Source: an uncultured Pseudomonadota bacterium
GTDB taxonomy: Bacteria; Myxococcota_A; Bradymonadia; Bradymonadales; Bradymonadaceae
Assembly: GCA_950059285.1 (NCBI GenBank)
Contig: CATLTV010000002.1
Coordinates: 1 to 64,000, forward strand
Direction: 5' to 3'
DNA length: 64,000 nucleotides
The stretch's first letter is position 1; every line of letters begins with the position of its first letter. This document shows, piece after piece, positions 25,162 through 35,025 of this stretch. Under the pieces are notes generated by a model. The model had not been told where the DNA came from and ran no database searches. It was given only the letters and a program-made list of their open reading frames with translations. The position numbers and the translations under genes were made by a program.

Positions 25162-28100
25162 ATGAAAACATCATCTACTGGTACTTCCGTCGAGCCCTTC
25201 TCACCCATCGCCGTGGTGGGTCAAGGGTGTGTCCTCCCTGGCGCGCATAGCCCCGAGCAGCTCTGGGATCTGGTTGTCCACCACAAGGACATGTTAGGAG
25301 TCCCTCCAGAACATTACTGGGGAGTTGAGCCCGATCGCGTGGCCACCTCACCTGATCAACCAAGTGGTGACCATACATGGTCCGCCAAGGGTGGCTATGT
25401 TCGAGGGTTTGAACAGGTATTTGATGCAACAAAGTTTCAAATCGATGCCTCACTCATCATGCAGCTCGATCCGCTCTTCCAGTGGACGCTTGAAGCTGCA
25501 CGACAGGCATGGGAAGGCGCAGGTTACTCCACACAGTCCGAGATTCCTCGCGCTGGTGTGATCCTCGGTAACTTGAGCTACCCCACACGCGCCCTCTCCG
25601 ACTTCGCCCTCGAAGTCTGGCAGCACGGCACCGCTTCAAAAACGCTCGCCTACAACCGCTACATGTCTGGCCTCCCTGCTCAGATTGTCGCCAACGCGCT
25701 CGGCGCTCGCGGCGAGGCATTTTGCCTGGATGCAGCATGCGCGTCATCACTGTACGCGATCAAGCTTGCGAGCGAAAAACTTCAAGATAATCAAGCAGAT
25801 GTGATGCTTGTTGGTGGTGTAAACCACGCCGATGACCTCTTCCTTCACATCGGATTCTGTGCTCTCAAAGCGATGAGTCGTACAGGTCAGAGCCGCCCCT
25901 TCCATAGCGGTGCAGATGGCCTTGTCCCCGCTGAAGGCGCAGGCTTTGTCGTGCTGAAACGACTTGAGGATGCCATCCGCGATGGAAACTCCATCCTCGG
26001 CGTCATTCGCGGCGTGGGCCTCTCCAATGATGGTCGTGGTCGTGGCATGCTCACTCCTTCTCAGGATGGCCAGTACCGTGCCATGATGCAGGCATACCAG
26101 ATGTCTGGCTTGCAGCCAGAAGACATCTCCATGATCGAGTGCCACGCCACAGGAACTCCTCTTGGCGATGCCACCGAACTCAGAAGTATGGCCACCATCT
26201 TCGAGGAGAGTAACAAGACATCTGGTCAACAGGTTCCCATTGGCTCCTTGAAGTCAAACCTTGGCCACCTGATTACAGCCTCTGGTGTGGCGGGTCTGCT
26301 CAAGGTCCTCTCAGCCATGAAGCACAAACAAAGACCACCCACAATTCATGTCGATGAACCTGTCGACTGGCTTGATACAACTCCATTCAGGCTCCTCACC
26401 GAAGTTGAGCCATGGGAAAGCGATGGCCCTCGTCGTGCCGCCATTAATAACTTTGGCTTTGGTGGTAACAACGCACACCTCCTTGTGGAGGAATGGACCG
26501 AGCAAAGTTTCTCATTGCCTCCTGCAAAGCCAGCGCTCAAACCAAAGGTCGCGGTCGTCGCCATGAGCGCCATGGTCTCAAACATCAAGGACGCTGATGC
26601 CCTTCGCCATCAGCTCATGTTTGCGCCCTCCGACGACCTCTCCATCAAGGCGATGGAAGAGATCGAGTTTGATATTACCCAGCTCAAGTTCCCACCCAAC
26701 GATCTTGTGCACACGCTGCCTCAACAGCTGCTCTCGCTTAAAACAGCGATGCAACTTTCTGAAAAGATTGATGAATTGCCAGGTCAAAGCACAGGCATTT
26801 ATATGGGAATGCAGTGCGATACCGAGATCGCACGCTATGGTGCACGCTGGCGTATGGCAAACCTCGACGCAAGCGATGAGGGCATTCAGCCCGAACGTGA
26901 TAAGATCATTCAGTCCCTTGAAGCAGCAGGCGTCCTTGGCACCATGCCAAACATCGTCGCCAACCGCATGAACTCACAGTTCAACCTGCTTGGCCCAAGC
27001 TACACCGTCTCCTCCGAGGAGGCCAGTGGACTTGTCGCCCTCAAACTCGCCATGCGCGCACTGCTTCACAACGACCTTGATGCTGCCATCGTCGGTGCCG
27101 CCGACCTCTGCGCCGACCCCGTGCACGAAGAAGCTGCCCGTCAGGTCCTTGATGCAAAATATCATCAGGGTGGTGATGTTGGTATCATCCTCATCCTCAA
27201 GCGTCTTGATGATGCCATTCGCGATGGAGACACCATCCTCGCCACACTCGATCCTTCCGATGATACCGAGTCTTACACACAAAACCTCGGCTCCGAGGAA
27301 GGTGCCGTGGACCTGACCACACGTTTTGGTCACGCACACGCAGCGAGCGGTCTCTTGCACCTTGGCGTCGCGGCGCTCTGCACATCACACAACGCAGTGC
27401 TCTCACACGACCCAACGCTTGCACCCACACCAAACCTTGAGAGTGAACACCACATCAAGGTGACAGCAACACCGCTGCTTGGTAACCCCGTGGAGCTTGC
27501 CGTACAGCGCCATCAGGGTTCAACACCTAGCGCAGATACACACGCACCAATGCTGCACCTGTTCTCGGCCAACAGCATCGATGCACTCAAGCAAGCCGTG
27601 GCAAATAAAACAATTGGGCACAATGATGGTCCATTTAGACTTGCCGTGTTGTGTGAAAAAACACAGTTAGATCAGAAACTTGAAGAGGTTCTTTCGACGT
27701 TCGACGCGCTTGTGCAAAAGCAGTCAACACAGAGGATCGTCTCCCTCAATGACGACATCTTCTTCTCATCCACACCCATCGAGGGCGAGACATCGTTCGT
27801 CTTCACTGGCCCAGCGGGTGCATACAAGGGGATGGGACGTGAGCTTCTGCTCTCAAACCCACAGCTCCTTGAACCACTCCACCAGCAGTTTGGAAACATG
27901 CAGCAGGCCGTTGGCTGGATTTATGATCCACAGGCCGAGGACCAGCGCCCACCAGTCGATAAGCTCTGGGGCTCATCGTTCCTCTGTCAGGTTCACGCTC
28001 AGCTTACACGCCAGCAACTCAAGATCCCTACCCAGTCCGCCATCGGCTTCTGCTCTGGTGAGACAAACGCGCTCTTTGCCATGGGTGCCTGGTATGGCCT

Positions 28101-31100
28101 TGAGCAAATGCATGCGGACATCAACACACGCGGCGTCTTTGATCAGGCGCTCGGTGGACACTTCGAGGTCTTGCAGCAGGATGAAGCCTGGCCAAAAACC
28201 GAGAGCGGCGAGAGCGCACCATGGCAAACATGGAGAGCTCTCTGTGATGAAGAAGAACTCAAAGCTGCCATTGAAGATGAGCCAAACCTTTACCTGACCA
28301 TTATCAGCGCTCCTGGTGATTGTGTCATGGCTGGTGATATCAGCGCGGCACAACGTGTCATGGACAGGCTTGGCGCACATCGCTTCAGAGAGCTTGGCTA
28401 CAATCTCGTGATGCATGCTCCCAAGGCGCTCGGATTTAAATCATCCTGGTATGACCTTCACCATCGCCCCACCACTGCGGTCGATGGCGTCAGGTTCTAC
28501 ACCAATGCGTCTTGCTCAAGTTACGAGGCCACCTCGGACAACGCCGCTAACGCGCTCACATCACAGGCCATGACCACCGTGGATTTCCCCGCGCTGGTAC
28601 AAAAAGCCTACGATGATGGCGTGCGTATCTTCATTGAGCACGGCCCGCTGGCGGGTTGTAGCAAGTGGATCTCCAAGACCCTCAAGGATCAACCTCACCT
28701 CGCTGTGTCCCTTGATGCGCACGGTAAGAGTGATGTGCTTCACATCTCACAGACGCTGGCCCAACTCTTTGTTGCAGGTGTTGACGCAGACTGGTCCGCA
28801 TGGAGCCAGACCGCACAACCACAACCAGCGAAGAAGCAAAAACGTCAGATCTGCAAGAGCTACCCTGCGCACCTCCCTGCCGTGACCATCTCGCGGGACC
28901 CCATGCAGCACGTCCAGAAATCAAACTCTGCACATGCCACGTCCACGATTTCACCACAGCGTGCCAGCGCGTCACTCTCACAATCCGCACCCATGGAGCA
29001 GGACCATGACATCATGATTCCTCCTCCCGAGCTGCCCCCTGTGAGCCTCGACCACAGCCTTATACGTGCACAGGTGAACGCCAATGTGACCCCATACAGG
29101 TTAGTTCCTCCGCACGAGGCTACTGTACAGGCACCAGCACAGACGGCTCCACAGGCCACGCAGCGCGCTCAGAGGCCGCAGGCCCAGCAACCCGTACGTG
29201 AAGTAAGAAGACAACAAGAACAAAAAATCTCTGGATCAGGCCGTGCATTGTCACGACAGGTCCAGCCCACAAAGGCTCCTCAAAGAGAGTTCGTGATGAC
29301 CAACAAGAAAACCTCACAACATCCACAAACCCCACAGGTGAGCGACGCACCACAGGCCAATTCGCCTTCTGCGGTCGCGGCAAAACACTTTGAGCAGCTC
29401 TCAAAACTCCACCAGGAGTTCCTTGAGAAACAGGCCCAGATCCAGCAAGAATTCTTGCAAGCTCGTGGCCGCATTCTTGAGCAAATCTCACAGGCTCAGC
29501 ATGGACAGGTACAACAACCTCAGCCTGCGCCCGCAAAACAGCCTCTCTCCTTGCCCGTTGCACAGGTCGCAACCGCAGCGCTCATCTCCAGCGTAGCAAA
29601 ACAAGCGCCTCGTCATGATGATGTGGCGCTCTCCAAACCACTCTTTGCGCCCACATCCACATCCTTCACAGGGACACACACCACAGAGGGCGCGCTCCCC
29701 ACGTTGTCTCAGAAATCACACGTTGAAGAGGCGCGCGCAAAGCATGCAGGGGCCTCTGTAAAACCTGCTGCTGCGACAAAGACCTCCAAAAAGGTTGAAG
29801 CAAAGACTCTGAAAACAAAGAGTATTTCAAAAGCTCCAGCGGTTTCTGCGCCTGCGCCAAAAAGCCTCAAGGCACCCAAAAAAGGTGCGCCCAAGAGCGC
29901 CACGGCGAACATGCAAAAGCATGATATTATCCCCAGCGCACAGAAGCCAAAGCCCGTCGGTCCTACCTACAACTATGACCAGATCGCGATCCATGCTTCG
30001 GGCAAAATCTCCGAGATCTTTGGCTCTCCCTTTGAGCAACAGGACGACTGGAAGGTTCAGGTCCGTATGCCCGAGCCCCCTCTTCTGCTCTGCCATCGCG
30101 TGACAGGCATCGATTGTCAGAAAGGTGTCGTGGGCACAGGTAGTCTCTGGTGCGAATCCGATATCCCCGAGGATGCATGGTATCTTAATGAGGGCCGCAT
30201 GCCTGTGGGTATCATGATCGAGTCAGGTCAGGCTGACCTTATGCTCATCTCCTACATGGGCGCTGACTTCGAGAACAAGGGCGACCGCGTCTACCGATTG
30301 CTTGGTTGCGAGCTCATGTTCCATGGCGGTCTTGCGCAGCCTGGTGACATCCTCAAATACGACATTCACATCGATGGTCACGCCAAACAGGATGCCATCC
30401 GTCTGTTCTTCTTCCACTACGACCTTGAAATTGATGGTAAGGTTCGCCTCAGCGTCAGAAACGGTCAGGCAGGCTTCTTCTCCTACGATGAACTTGCTGA
30501 ATCCAACGGCGTTCTCTGGGTCCCTGCCGATGAAGATAGAGATGAAATCCTCGCAGCACCCTTTGATGCACACCCACAAATCACATCCAAACGCAGCTTC
30601 AGCGCCGAGGAAGTGCAACGCTTCAGCGAGGGCGGCGGTTACGAGGTCTTTGGTAAGGGATTTGAAAAAATCGCTGCTCAAACACGCACACCCTCCATCC
30701 AGTCGGACAAGATGAGGTTCATGGATGAGGTCATCGAGTTTGATCCCACGGGCGGACCGTGGAACAGAGGTTACCTCAAGGCAATTCAGAACATCAGCGA
30801 TGATGACTGGTTCTTTGATGGACACTTCCTTAACGACCCCTGCATGCCTGGCACCCTCATGTTTGAAGGCTGCGTTCAGGTCATGGCCTTCTACATGGCT
30901 GCGTGTGGCTGGACCGTTAACCGTGACGGCTGGATCTTTGAACCCGTGCCCTTTGAACGCTACCCACTGCGCTGCCGTGGTCAGGTCGCGCCAGGCGCAA
31001 AACAGGTCGTGTATGAGGTCATGGTCCGCGAGGTCCACGATGGCGATATCCCCAAGGTTTACGCAGACTTGATGTGTAGTGTTGATGGACTCAAGGCGTT

Positions 31101-34100
31101 CCATTGTGGTCGTATGGGCTTGCAGCTCACACCCGATTGGCCGATGGACGGTGAAGCCAAGGCGTTGCTTGATGGTTACGTGGAGCCAAAACCAGTGGCG
31201 ACCGCAGCGGATGGTCATGCGTTCGATTATGATTCTCTTATTGCCTGTGCCTGGGGACGCCCCACCCGCGCATTCGGTTCGATGTACAAGCCATTTGACT
31301 CACATCGCACCGTGGCAAGGCTCCCTGGCCCGCCCTACCACTTCATCTCGCGTGTAACCGAGGTCGATCAGTCCGCTCAGAACGCCATGCGCTCTGGATG
31401 CACCATCAAGGTCGAGTACGATGTGCCCGCAGATGCATGGTACTTCAGAGAGAACGGCGCCAAGGTGATGCCTTACGCCGTACTCCTTGAAGCAGCGCTG
31501 CAACCTTGCGGCTGGCTTGCAAGTTACGTGGGCTGTGCGCTCACACGTGATGACATCGATCTTGCGTTCCGTAACCTTGATGGTACCACCACACAGTTTA
31601 TCGAGGTGACCCCCGAGACGGGCTCTATCGAGACACGCACCACGCTCACCAACATCGCTCGCGCAGGTGGTAACATCATCGTCAGCTTCGACGTCGAGAT
31701 GACAGAGGTGGGTACAGGAAGAAAAGTCCTCACCATGGACACCGTCTTCGGCTTCTTCCCACCCGACTCACTGGCAAACCAGGTTGGGCTCCCCATCAAA
31801 GACGAGCACCGCGCACGATTTGATGCAAAAGGTGAGCACATTGAAGATCTTACCGTCCGTCCTGAACAGTACTGCGCCAACTCCTTGCGCATGGCTGAGC
31901 CGATGTTGCTGATGCTTGATCGCGTCACCGTCATGGATCGCACAGGCGGCGAACACGGCCTTGGTTTCTACCGCGCCGAGAAAGATGTCGACCCCAACGA
32001 GTGGTTCTTCAAGGCTCACTTCTTCCAGGACCCTGTCCAGCCAGGCTCACTTGGCCTTGAAGCCCTCCTGCAATTGCTCCAGTTTGCAATGCTTGAGCAA
32101 GACCTCGCCAAGGACATGGAAGCACCTCGTTTTGAAGCAATTGCCCTGAACGAGCCTATCGCATGGAAATACCGTGGTCAGGTGCTTACGCACAACGAAA
32201 CCATCACAAGTACCCTTGAAATCAAGGAAATTCGTCGCGACGAAGGAGGCATCCTCGCCATTGCTGACGGTTCTCTCTGGGTGGATGGCATGCGCATTTA
32301 CCAGTCCACCAACATTGGTATGAGGGTCGTGGATCAGGGTCTGATGACCACTGAGACCGATGATTATGTGCTCTCCGAGGTCAGCCTCGCTGAGGACAAG
32401 GCAGAGGGTGAAGACGGAAAAAAGCCTGAAGGAGTCAGCCAGCTTTCAAGGGAGTTTACCCTTGATCCCATGGAAGATAGCTGGCTCCTTGATCACTGCC
32501 CTACCTACACCGATCCAGCGCTCCCGATGATGAGCATCATTGACCTGCTCGTTGGACAGGCCCAGCAGGCCTACACCAACCGCGTGGTCGTCTCACTGGA
32601 GGATGTGAAGCTCAAGAAGTGGGTGATCTTCACCCATAACCAACCTCGTAAGCTTCGCACTTCGTTTGATGCCAACACCCAGGAAGCTGTGCTTGAGCTG
32701 TGGTGGGATGCCCCCAATCCAAAGCTCTCACGCTACGATGAGGTCGCACGTGGCAAGGTCAAGCTCTCCTCCGAGTGGCCTTCTGACACACCCGAAGCGT
32801 TTGAACCGCTGGACGATCCTGCTCAGGTTGAGGACCCTTATCAGTCAGGCGAGCTCTTCCACGGCGAATCGTTTCAGCTTCTGACAGGTGTCTGGAGAGA
32901 TGAGGTTGGCGCACAAGGTGTGATCGATCTGTCACGTAATGCTGTTCCTGCGTATACGGTTCAGCCAGGTGCGCTTGATGCAGCGTTGCAGATTCTGCCC
33001 CATGACAACATGGAGCTGTGGTGGAAAGAGCACGCAGGCGACACCATCGCGTATCCGCACAAGATCGAGTCGATTAACTTCTACAGCCCTACACCACAAC
33101 AGGGAGAGCTTCGCTCCGAGGTTCGCTTTGTCAGCGGTCAGGAACACACCGTGACCTGTGATGTTCAGGTGTGGAGTGGTGCTCAGCTCTGGATGGCAAT
33201 GCGTCTGACCGAGATCCTCTTCCCCAAGGGGCCGCTTGGCCGCATGACAGGCCAGGATCGTCAGTCCTTTATCCGTGATTGCCTCCCTACCAAAGGTGCA
33301 TCGCTTGCCACTCTTGAGGGCAACACAAGCACACTTGATGTGCAGGGTGTGCTCGAGAGCAACTGGTTCAAGGGTACGCTTGAGACACTGTATCATGTGT
33401 CAGGTTCACCCACCGAGCTTGCGCTTCAGATCGCTGCCAAGGAGCTTGTCGCAAGCAAACTTGGCGTCCACCCCGAGGCGCTTCAGGTGGACAGCACCTA
33501 CAATCGCGTCTTCTATCGTGGAAACCCTCTGTTTGGCACACGCTTTGAGTCAAGCTTTGACGAAGATGCAGCCGCCTGGACCGTGACCCTGCCTGATGCA
33601 GAAGAAGATGAGGTTAGCCTCGACTTTGATATGGCTTATGTGTCGCAGTGGTGGGCCGACAAGCTTGGTCTCTCCACAGGATGGTTTGGTGATGACCTGT
33701 ATCGTGGCATGATCGAGCGCTTTGTCCGCCAGATTTCCTTTGAGGATCTTGGTGCGATGCGTGACATCGAAGGGCGCAGCGTACTGTTCCTTGGAAACCA
33801 CGAGGTTCAGATTGAATCACTCCTGATCACCATTCTTGGTAGTGTGCTGACAGATAGCGTGGTCATCACCATGGCCAACGCCAAGCACGAGAAGGGTTGG
33901 GTGGGTCAGCTCATCCGCGATCTGTTCTCTTACCCTGAGTGCGTTGATCCCAAAAACATCGTGTACTTCAACCAGAGTGATCCCGCTTCGATGTTTGATT
34001 TGATCGCACACTTCAAGCAGCAGGTGGCCGAGCGTCAGGCGTCGGTGATGGTGCACGCACCAGGCACACGCGCCCGCTCAGCAGGCGAACAGGTAGAACG

Positions 34101-34572
34101 CATCAGTTCAGCGCTGATCGATATGGCGCTTGACCTGAACCTTGTGATCGTACCCGTGAACTTCTCGGGAGGTTTGCCACATGAGAAGGTCTCCGAGGAC
34201 AAGCTGGAGTTCCCTTTCCAGCAAACAGGACAGGATTACCGCTTTGGCTCGCCGCTGCTCCCCGAGAAGCTCAAGGAGCTTCCTTATGGTGAGCGTCGTC
34301 GTTGTGTGCTTGATGCAATTAACCGCATCGCGCCCACATCCCCTGGCCCAAATCCTCCCGAGCTTGGCTTTGATCAGGAGATTCAGTTCCTTCAGGAAGA
34401 GCCACTTAATCTCGACGAGATCAACGCTACCTTGCTCAATATTCTGATGCGCCTTGAGGACGCAGGTTCCGACGTGAAGACGGTCGTGGGCATTGCGCAG
34501 CAAGAGGTGCAACCGTTGAGGGAGACATTGCTTGATCGATGGTCAGCATCGATGGCATCACGCTTCTCCTGA
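25162..34572 (+). CDS. pfa3: PUFA synthase subunit KS-CLF-AT-DH-DH-DH-AGPAT (PfaC / Pfa3)
   Basis: A 3136-aa megasynthase. In order: ketosynthase (~10-450; Cys193, His328, His369); chain-length-factor-like decarboxylating domain (~460-790; active Cys replaced by Glu620 in VSSEEASG); acyltransferase (~870-1210; GFCSGE around 963-966 where GHSxGE is expected, His1085); a long Gln/Pro/Ala-rich linker with a coiled coil (~1240-1570); two FabA-like double-hotdog dehydratases (~1580-2010 and ~2020-2400; His1888 in GHFLNDP, His2286 in AHFFQDP); a third, PKS-type dehydratase-like region (~2430-2720; His2445, LFHGESFQ, Asp2606); and a C-terminal 1-acylglycerol-3-phosphate acyltransferase-like domain (~2830-3110; NH-x4-E at His2880/Glu2885, PGTRARS, VPVNFSGGLP). 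That last domain is characteristic of myxobacterial Pfa3 and suggests direct transfer of the product into phospholipid. It follows pfa2 closely on the same strand. Confidence 0.95.
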   Translation: MKTSSTGTSVEPFSPIAVVGQGCVLPGAHSPEQLWDLVVHHKDMLGVPPEHYWGVEPDRVATSPDQPSGDHTWSAKGGYVRGFEQVFDATKFQIDASLIMQLDPLFQWTLEAARQAWEGAGYSTQSEIPRAGVILGNLSYPTRALSDFALEVWQHGTASKTLAYNRYMSGLPAQIVANALGARGEAFCLDAACASSLYAIKLASEKLQDNQADVMLVGGVNHADDLFLHIGFCALKAMSRTGQSRPFHSGADGLVPAEGAGFVVLKRLEDAIRDGNSILGVIRGVGLSNDGRGRGMLTPSQDGQYRAMMQAYQMSGLQPEDISMIECHATGTPLGDATELRSMATIFEESNKTSGQQVPIGSLKSNLGHLITASGVAGLLKVLSAMKHKQRPPTIHVDEPVDWLDTTPFRLLTEVEPWESDGPRRAAINNFGFGGNNAHLLVEEWTEQSFSLPPAKPALKPKVAVVAMSAMVSNIKDADALRHQLMFAPSDDLSIKAMEEIEFDITQLKFPPNDLVHTLPQQLLSLKTAMQLSEKIDELPGQSTGIYMGMQCDTEIARYGARWRMANLDASDEGIQPERDKIIQSLEAAGVLGTMPNIVANRMNSQFNLLGPSYTVSSEEASGLVALKLAMRALLHNDLDAAIVGAADLCADPVHEEAARQVLDAKYHQGGDVGIILILKRLDDAIRDGDTILATLDPSDDTESYTQNLGSEEGAVDLTTRFGHAHAASGLLHLGVAALCTSHNAVLSHDPTLAPTPNLESEHHIKVTATPLLGNPVELAVQRHQGSTPSADTHAPMLHLFSANSIDALKQAVANKTIGHNDGPFRLAVLCEKTQLDQKLEEVLSTFDALVQKQSTQRIVSLNDDIFFSSTPIEGETSFVFTGPAGAYKGMGRELLLSNPQLLEPLHQQFGNMQQAVGWIYDPQAEDQRPPVDKLWGSSFLCQVHAQLTRQQLKIPTQSAIGFCSGETNALFAMGAWYGLEQMHADINTRGVFDQALGGHFEVLQQDEAWPKTESGESAPWQTWRALCDEEELKAAIEDEPNLYLTIISAPGDCVMAGDISAAQRVMDRLGAHRFRELGYNLVMHAPKALGFKSSWYDLHHRPTTAVDGVRFYTNASCSSYEATSDNAANALTSQAMTTVDFPALVQKAYDDGVRIFIEHGPLAGCSKWISKTLKDQPHLAVSLDAHGKSDVLHISQTLAQLFVAGVDADWSAWSQTAQPQPAKKQKRQICKSYPAHLPAVTISRDPMQHVQKSNSAHATSTISPQRASASLSQSAPMEQDHDIMIPPPELPPVSLDHSLIRAQVNANVTPYRLVPPHEATVQAPAQTAPQATQRAQRPQAQQPVREVRRQQEQKISGSGRALSRQVQPTKAPQREFVMTNKKTSQHPQTPQVSDAPQANSPSAVAAKHFEQLSKLHQEFLEKQAQIQQEFLQARGRILEQISQAQHGQVQQPQPAPAKQPLSLPVAQVATAALISSVAKQAPRHDDVALSKPLFAPTSTSFTGTHTTEGALPTLSQKSHVEEARAKHAGASVKPAAATKTSKKVEAKTLKTKSISKAPAVSAPAPKSLKAPKKGAPKSATANMQKHDIIPSAQKPKPVGPTYNYDQIAIHASGKISEIFGSPFEQQDDWKVQVRMPEPPLLLCHRVTGIDCQKGVVGTGSLWCESDIPEDAWYLNEGRMPVGIMIESGQADLMLISYMGADFENKGDRVYRLLGCELMFHGGLAQPGDILKYDIHIDGHAKQDAIRLFFFHYDLEIDGKVRLSVRNGQAGFFSYDELAESNGVLWVPADEDRDEILAAPFDAHPQITSKRSFSAEEVQRFSEGGGYEVFGKGFEKIAAQTRTPSIQSDKMRFMDEVIEFDPTGGPWNRGYLKAIQNISDDDWFFDGHFLNDPCMPGTLMFEGCVQVMAFYMAACGWTVNRDGWIFEPVPFERYPLRCRGQVAPGAKQVVYEVMVREVHDGDIPKVYADLMCSVDGLKAFHCGRMGLQLTPDWPMDGEAKALLDGYVEPKPVATAADGHAFDYDSLIACAWGRPTRAFGSMYKPFDSHRTVARLPGPPYHFISRVTEVDQSAQNAMRSGCTIKVEYDVPADAWYFRENGAKVMPYAVLLEAALQPCGWLASYVGCALTRDDIDLAFRNLDGTTTQFIEVTPETGSIETRTTLTNIARAGGNIIVSFDVEMTEVGTGRKVLTMDTVFGFFPPDSLANQVGLPIKDEHRARFDAKGEHIEDLTVRPEQYCANSLRMAEPMLLMLDRVTVMDRTGGEHGLGFYRAEKDVDPNEWFFKAHFFQDPVQPGSLGLEALLQLLQFAMLEQDLAKDMEAPRFEAIALNEPIAWKYRGQVLTHNETITSTLEIKEIRRDEGGILAIADGSLWVDGMRIYQSTNIGMRVVDQGLMTTETDDYVLSEVSLAEDKAEGEDGKKPEGVSQLSREFTLDPMEDSWLLDHCPTYTDPALPMMSIIDLLVGQAQQAYTNRVVVSLEDVKLKKWVIFTHNQPRKLRTSFDANTQEAVLELWWDAPNPKLSRYDEVARGKVKLSSEWPSDTPEAFEPLDDPAQVEDPYQSGELFHGESFQLLTGVWRDEVGAQGVIDLSRNAVPAYTVQPGALDAALQILPHDNMELWWKEHAGDTIAYPHKIESINFYSPTPQQGELRSEVRFVSGQEHTVTCDVQVWSGAQLWMAMRLTEILFPKGPLGRMTGQDRQSFIRDCLPTKGASLATLEGNTSTLDVQGVLESNWFKGTLETLYHVSGSPTELALQIAAKELVASKLGVHPEALQVDSTYNRVFYRGNPLFGTRFESSFDEDAAAWTVTLPDAEEDEVSLDFDMAYVSQWWADKLGLSTGWFGDDLYRGMIERFVRQISFEDLGAMRDIEGRSVLFLGNHEVQIESLLITILGSVLTDSVVITMANAKHEKGWVGQLIRDLFSYPECVDPKNIVYFNQSDPASMFDLIAHFKQQVAERQASVMVHAPGTRARSAGEQVERISSALIDMALDLNLVIVPVNFSGGLPHEKVSEDKLEFPFQQTGQDYRFGSPLLPEKLKELPYGERRRCVLDAINRIAPTSPGPNPPELGFDQEIQFLQEEPLNLDEINATLLNILMRLEDAGSDVKTVVGIAQQEVQPLRETLLDRWSASMASRFS

Positions 34573-34582
34573 GTGGAATTCG

Positions 34583-34649
34583 AAAAAGAGAAAGAGGGAG
34601 GGGAATGTTTTCTTTCAAGTGAAACATTCCCCTCCCTCTTTCTCTTTTT
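34583..34649. terminator. Intrinsic terminator after pfa3 (28-bp perfect stem)
   Basis: Arms 34583-34610 and 34622-34649 pair perfectly around an 11-nt loop, with a 5' A-tract and a 3' T-tract. It lies 10 nt after the pfa3 stop. Confidence 0.88.
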
Positions 34650-34826
34650 TCTAAAAACCGAAGGATTCAAGAGGAGTTCGGCCATACTTTTATCCAAAAG
34701 GTTAAAAATAGAACAATCCCAAGATGTTAGAAATATTTTTAAACTGCTTGAGTGATTGGCTTGAGTGAGGTATGGGCAAGAGACCCCTCGAGGGCACGTA
34801 AGGCGCTTATTTAGCGACTAAAAACC

Positions 34827-34872
34827 TGACTCGGGAGTCAAAAGAATGCTGATTCACGAGTCAAACTTTGAC
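34827..34872 (+). promoter_or_regulatory. Tandem operator-like dyads upstream of the carboxylase gene
   Basis: TGACTCGGGAGTCA (34827-34840) and TGATTCACGAGTCA (34850-34863) share the form TGAYTC-nn-GAGTCA, with centres 23 bp apart. GTCAAA-C-TTTGAC (34860-34872) overlaps the second. They lie in a 453-bp gene-free stretch (34573-35025) that otherwise holds only the pfa3 terminator and a TATTAT-rich segment near 34991. Repeated dyads suggest cooperative binding of a dimeric regulator controlling the carboxylase. Confidence 0.55.
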
Positions 34873-35025
34873 TTACCACAGGTCTGATGTGGTCGCTTTG
34901 AATATTATCTCTTAAAGCGAAACATGAGACAGGCAGGCGCGAGGCGCTCTGTTGAGGGTGAGCCAGAATCTGTAAATGAATTTGGACCATTATATTATAG
35001 AACTACGATGTGAAGGAGAATACTC

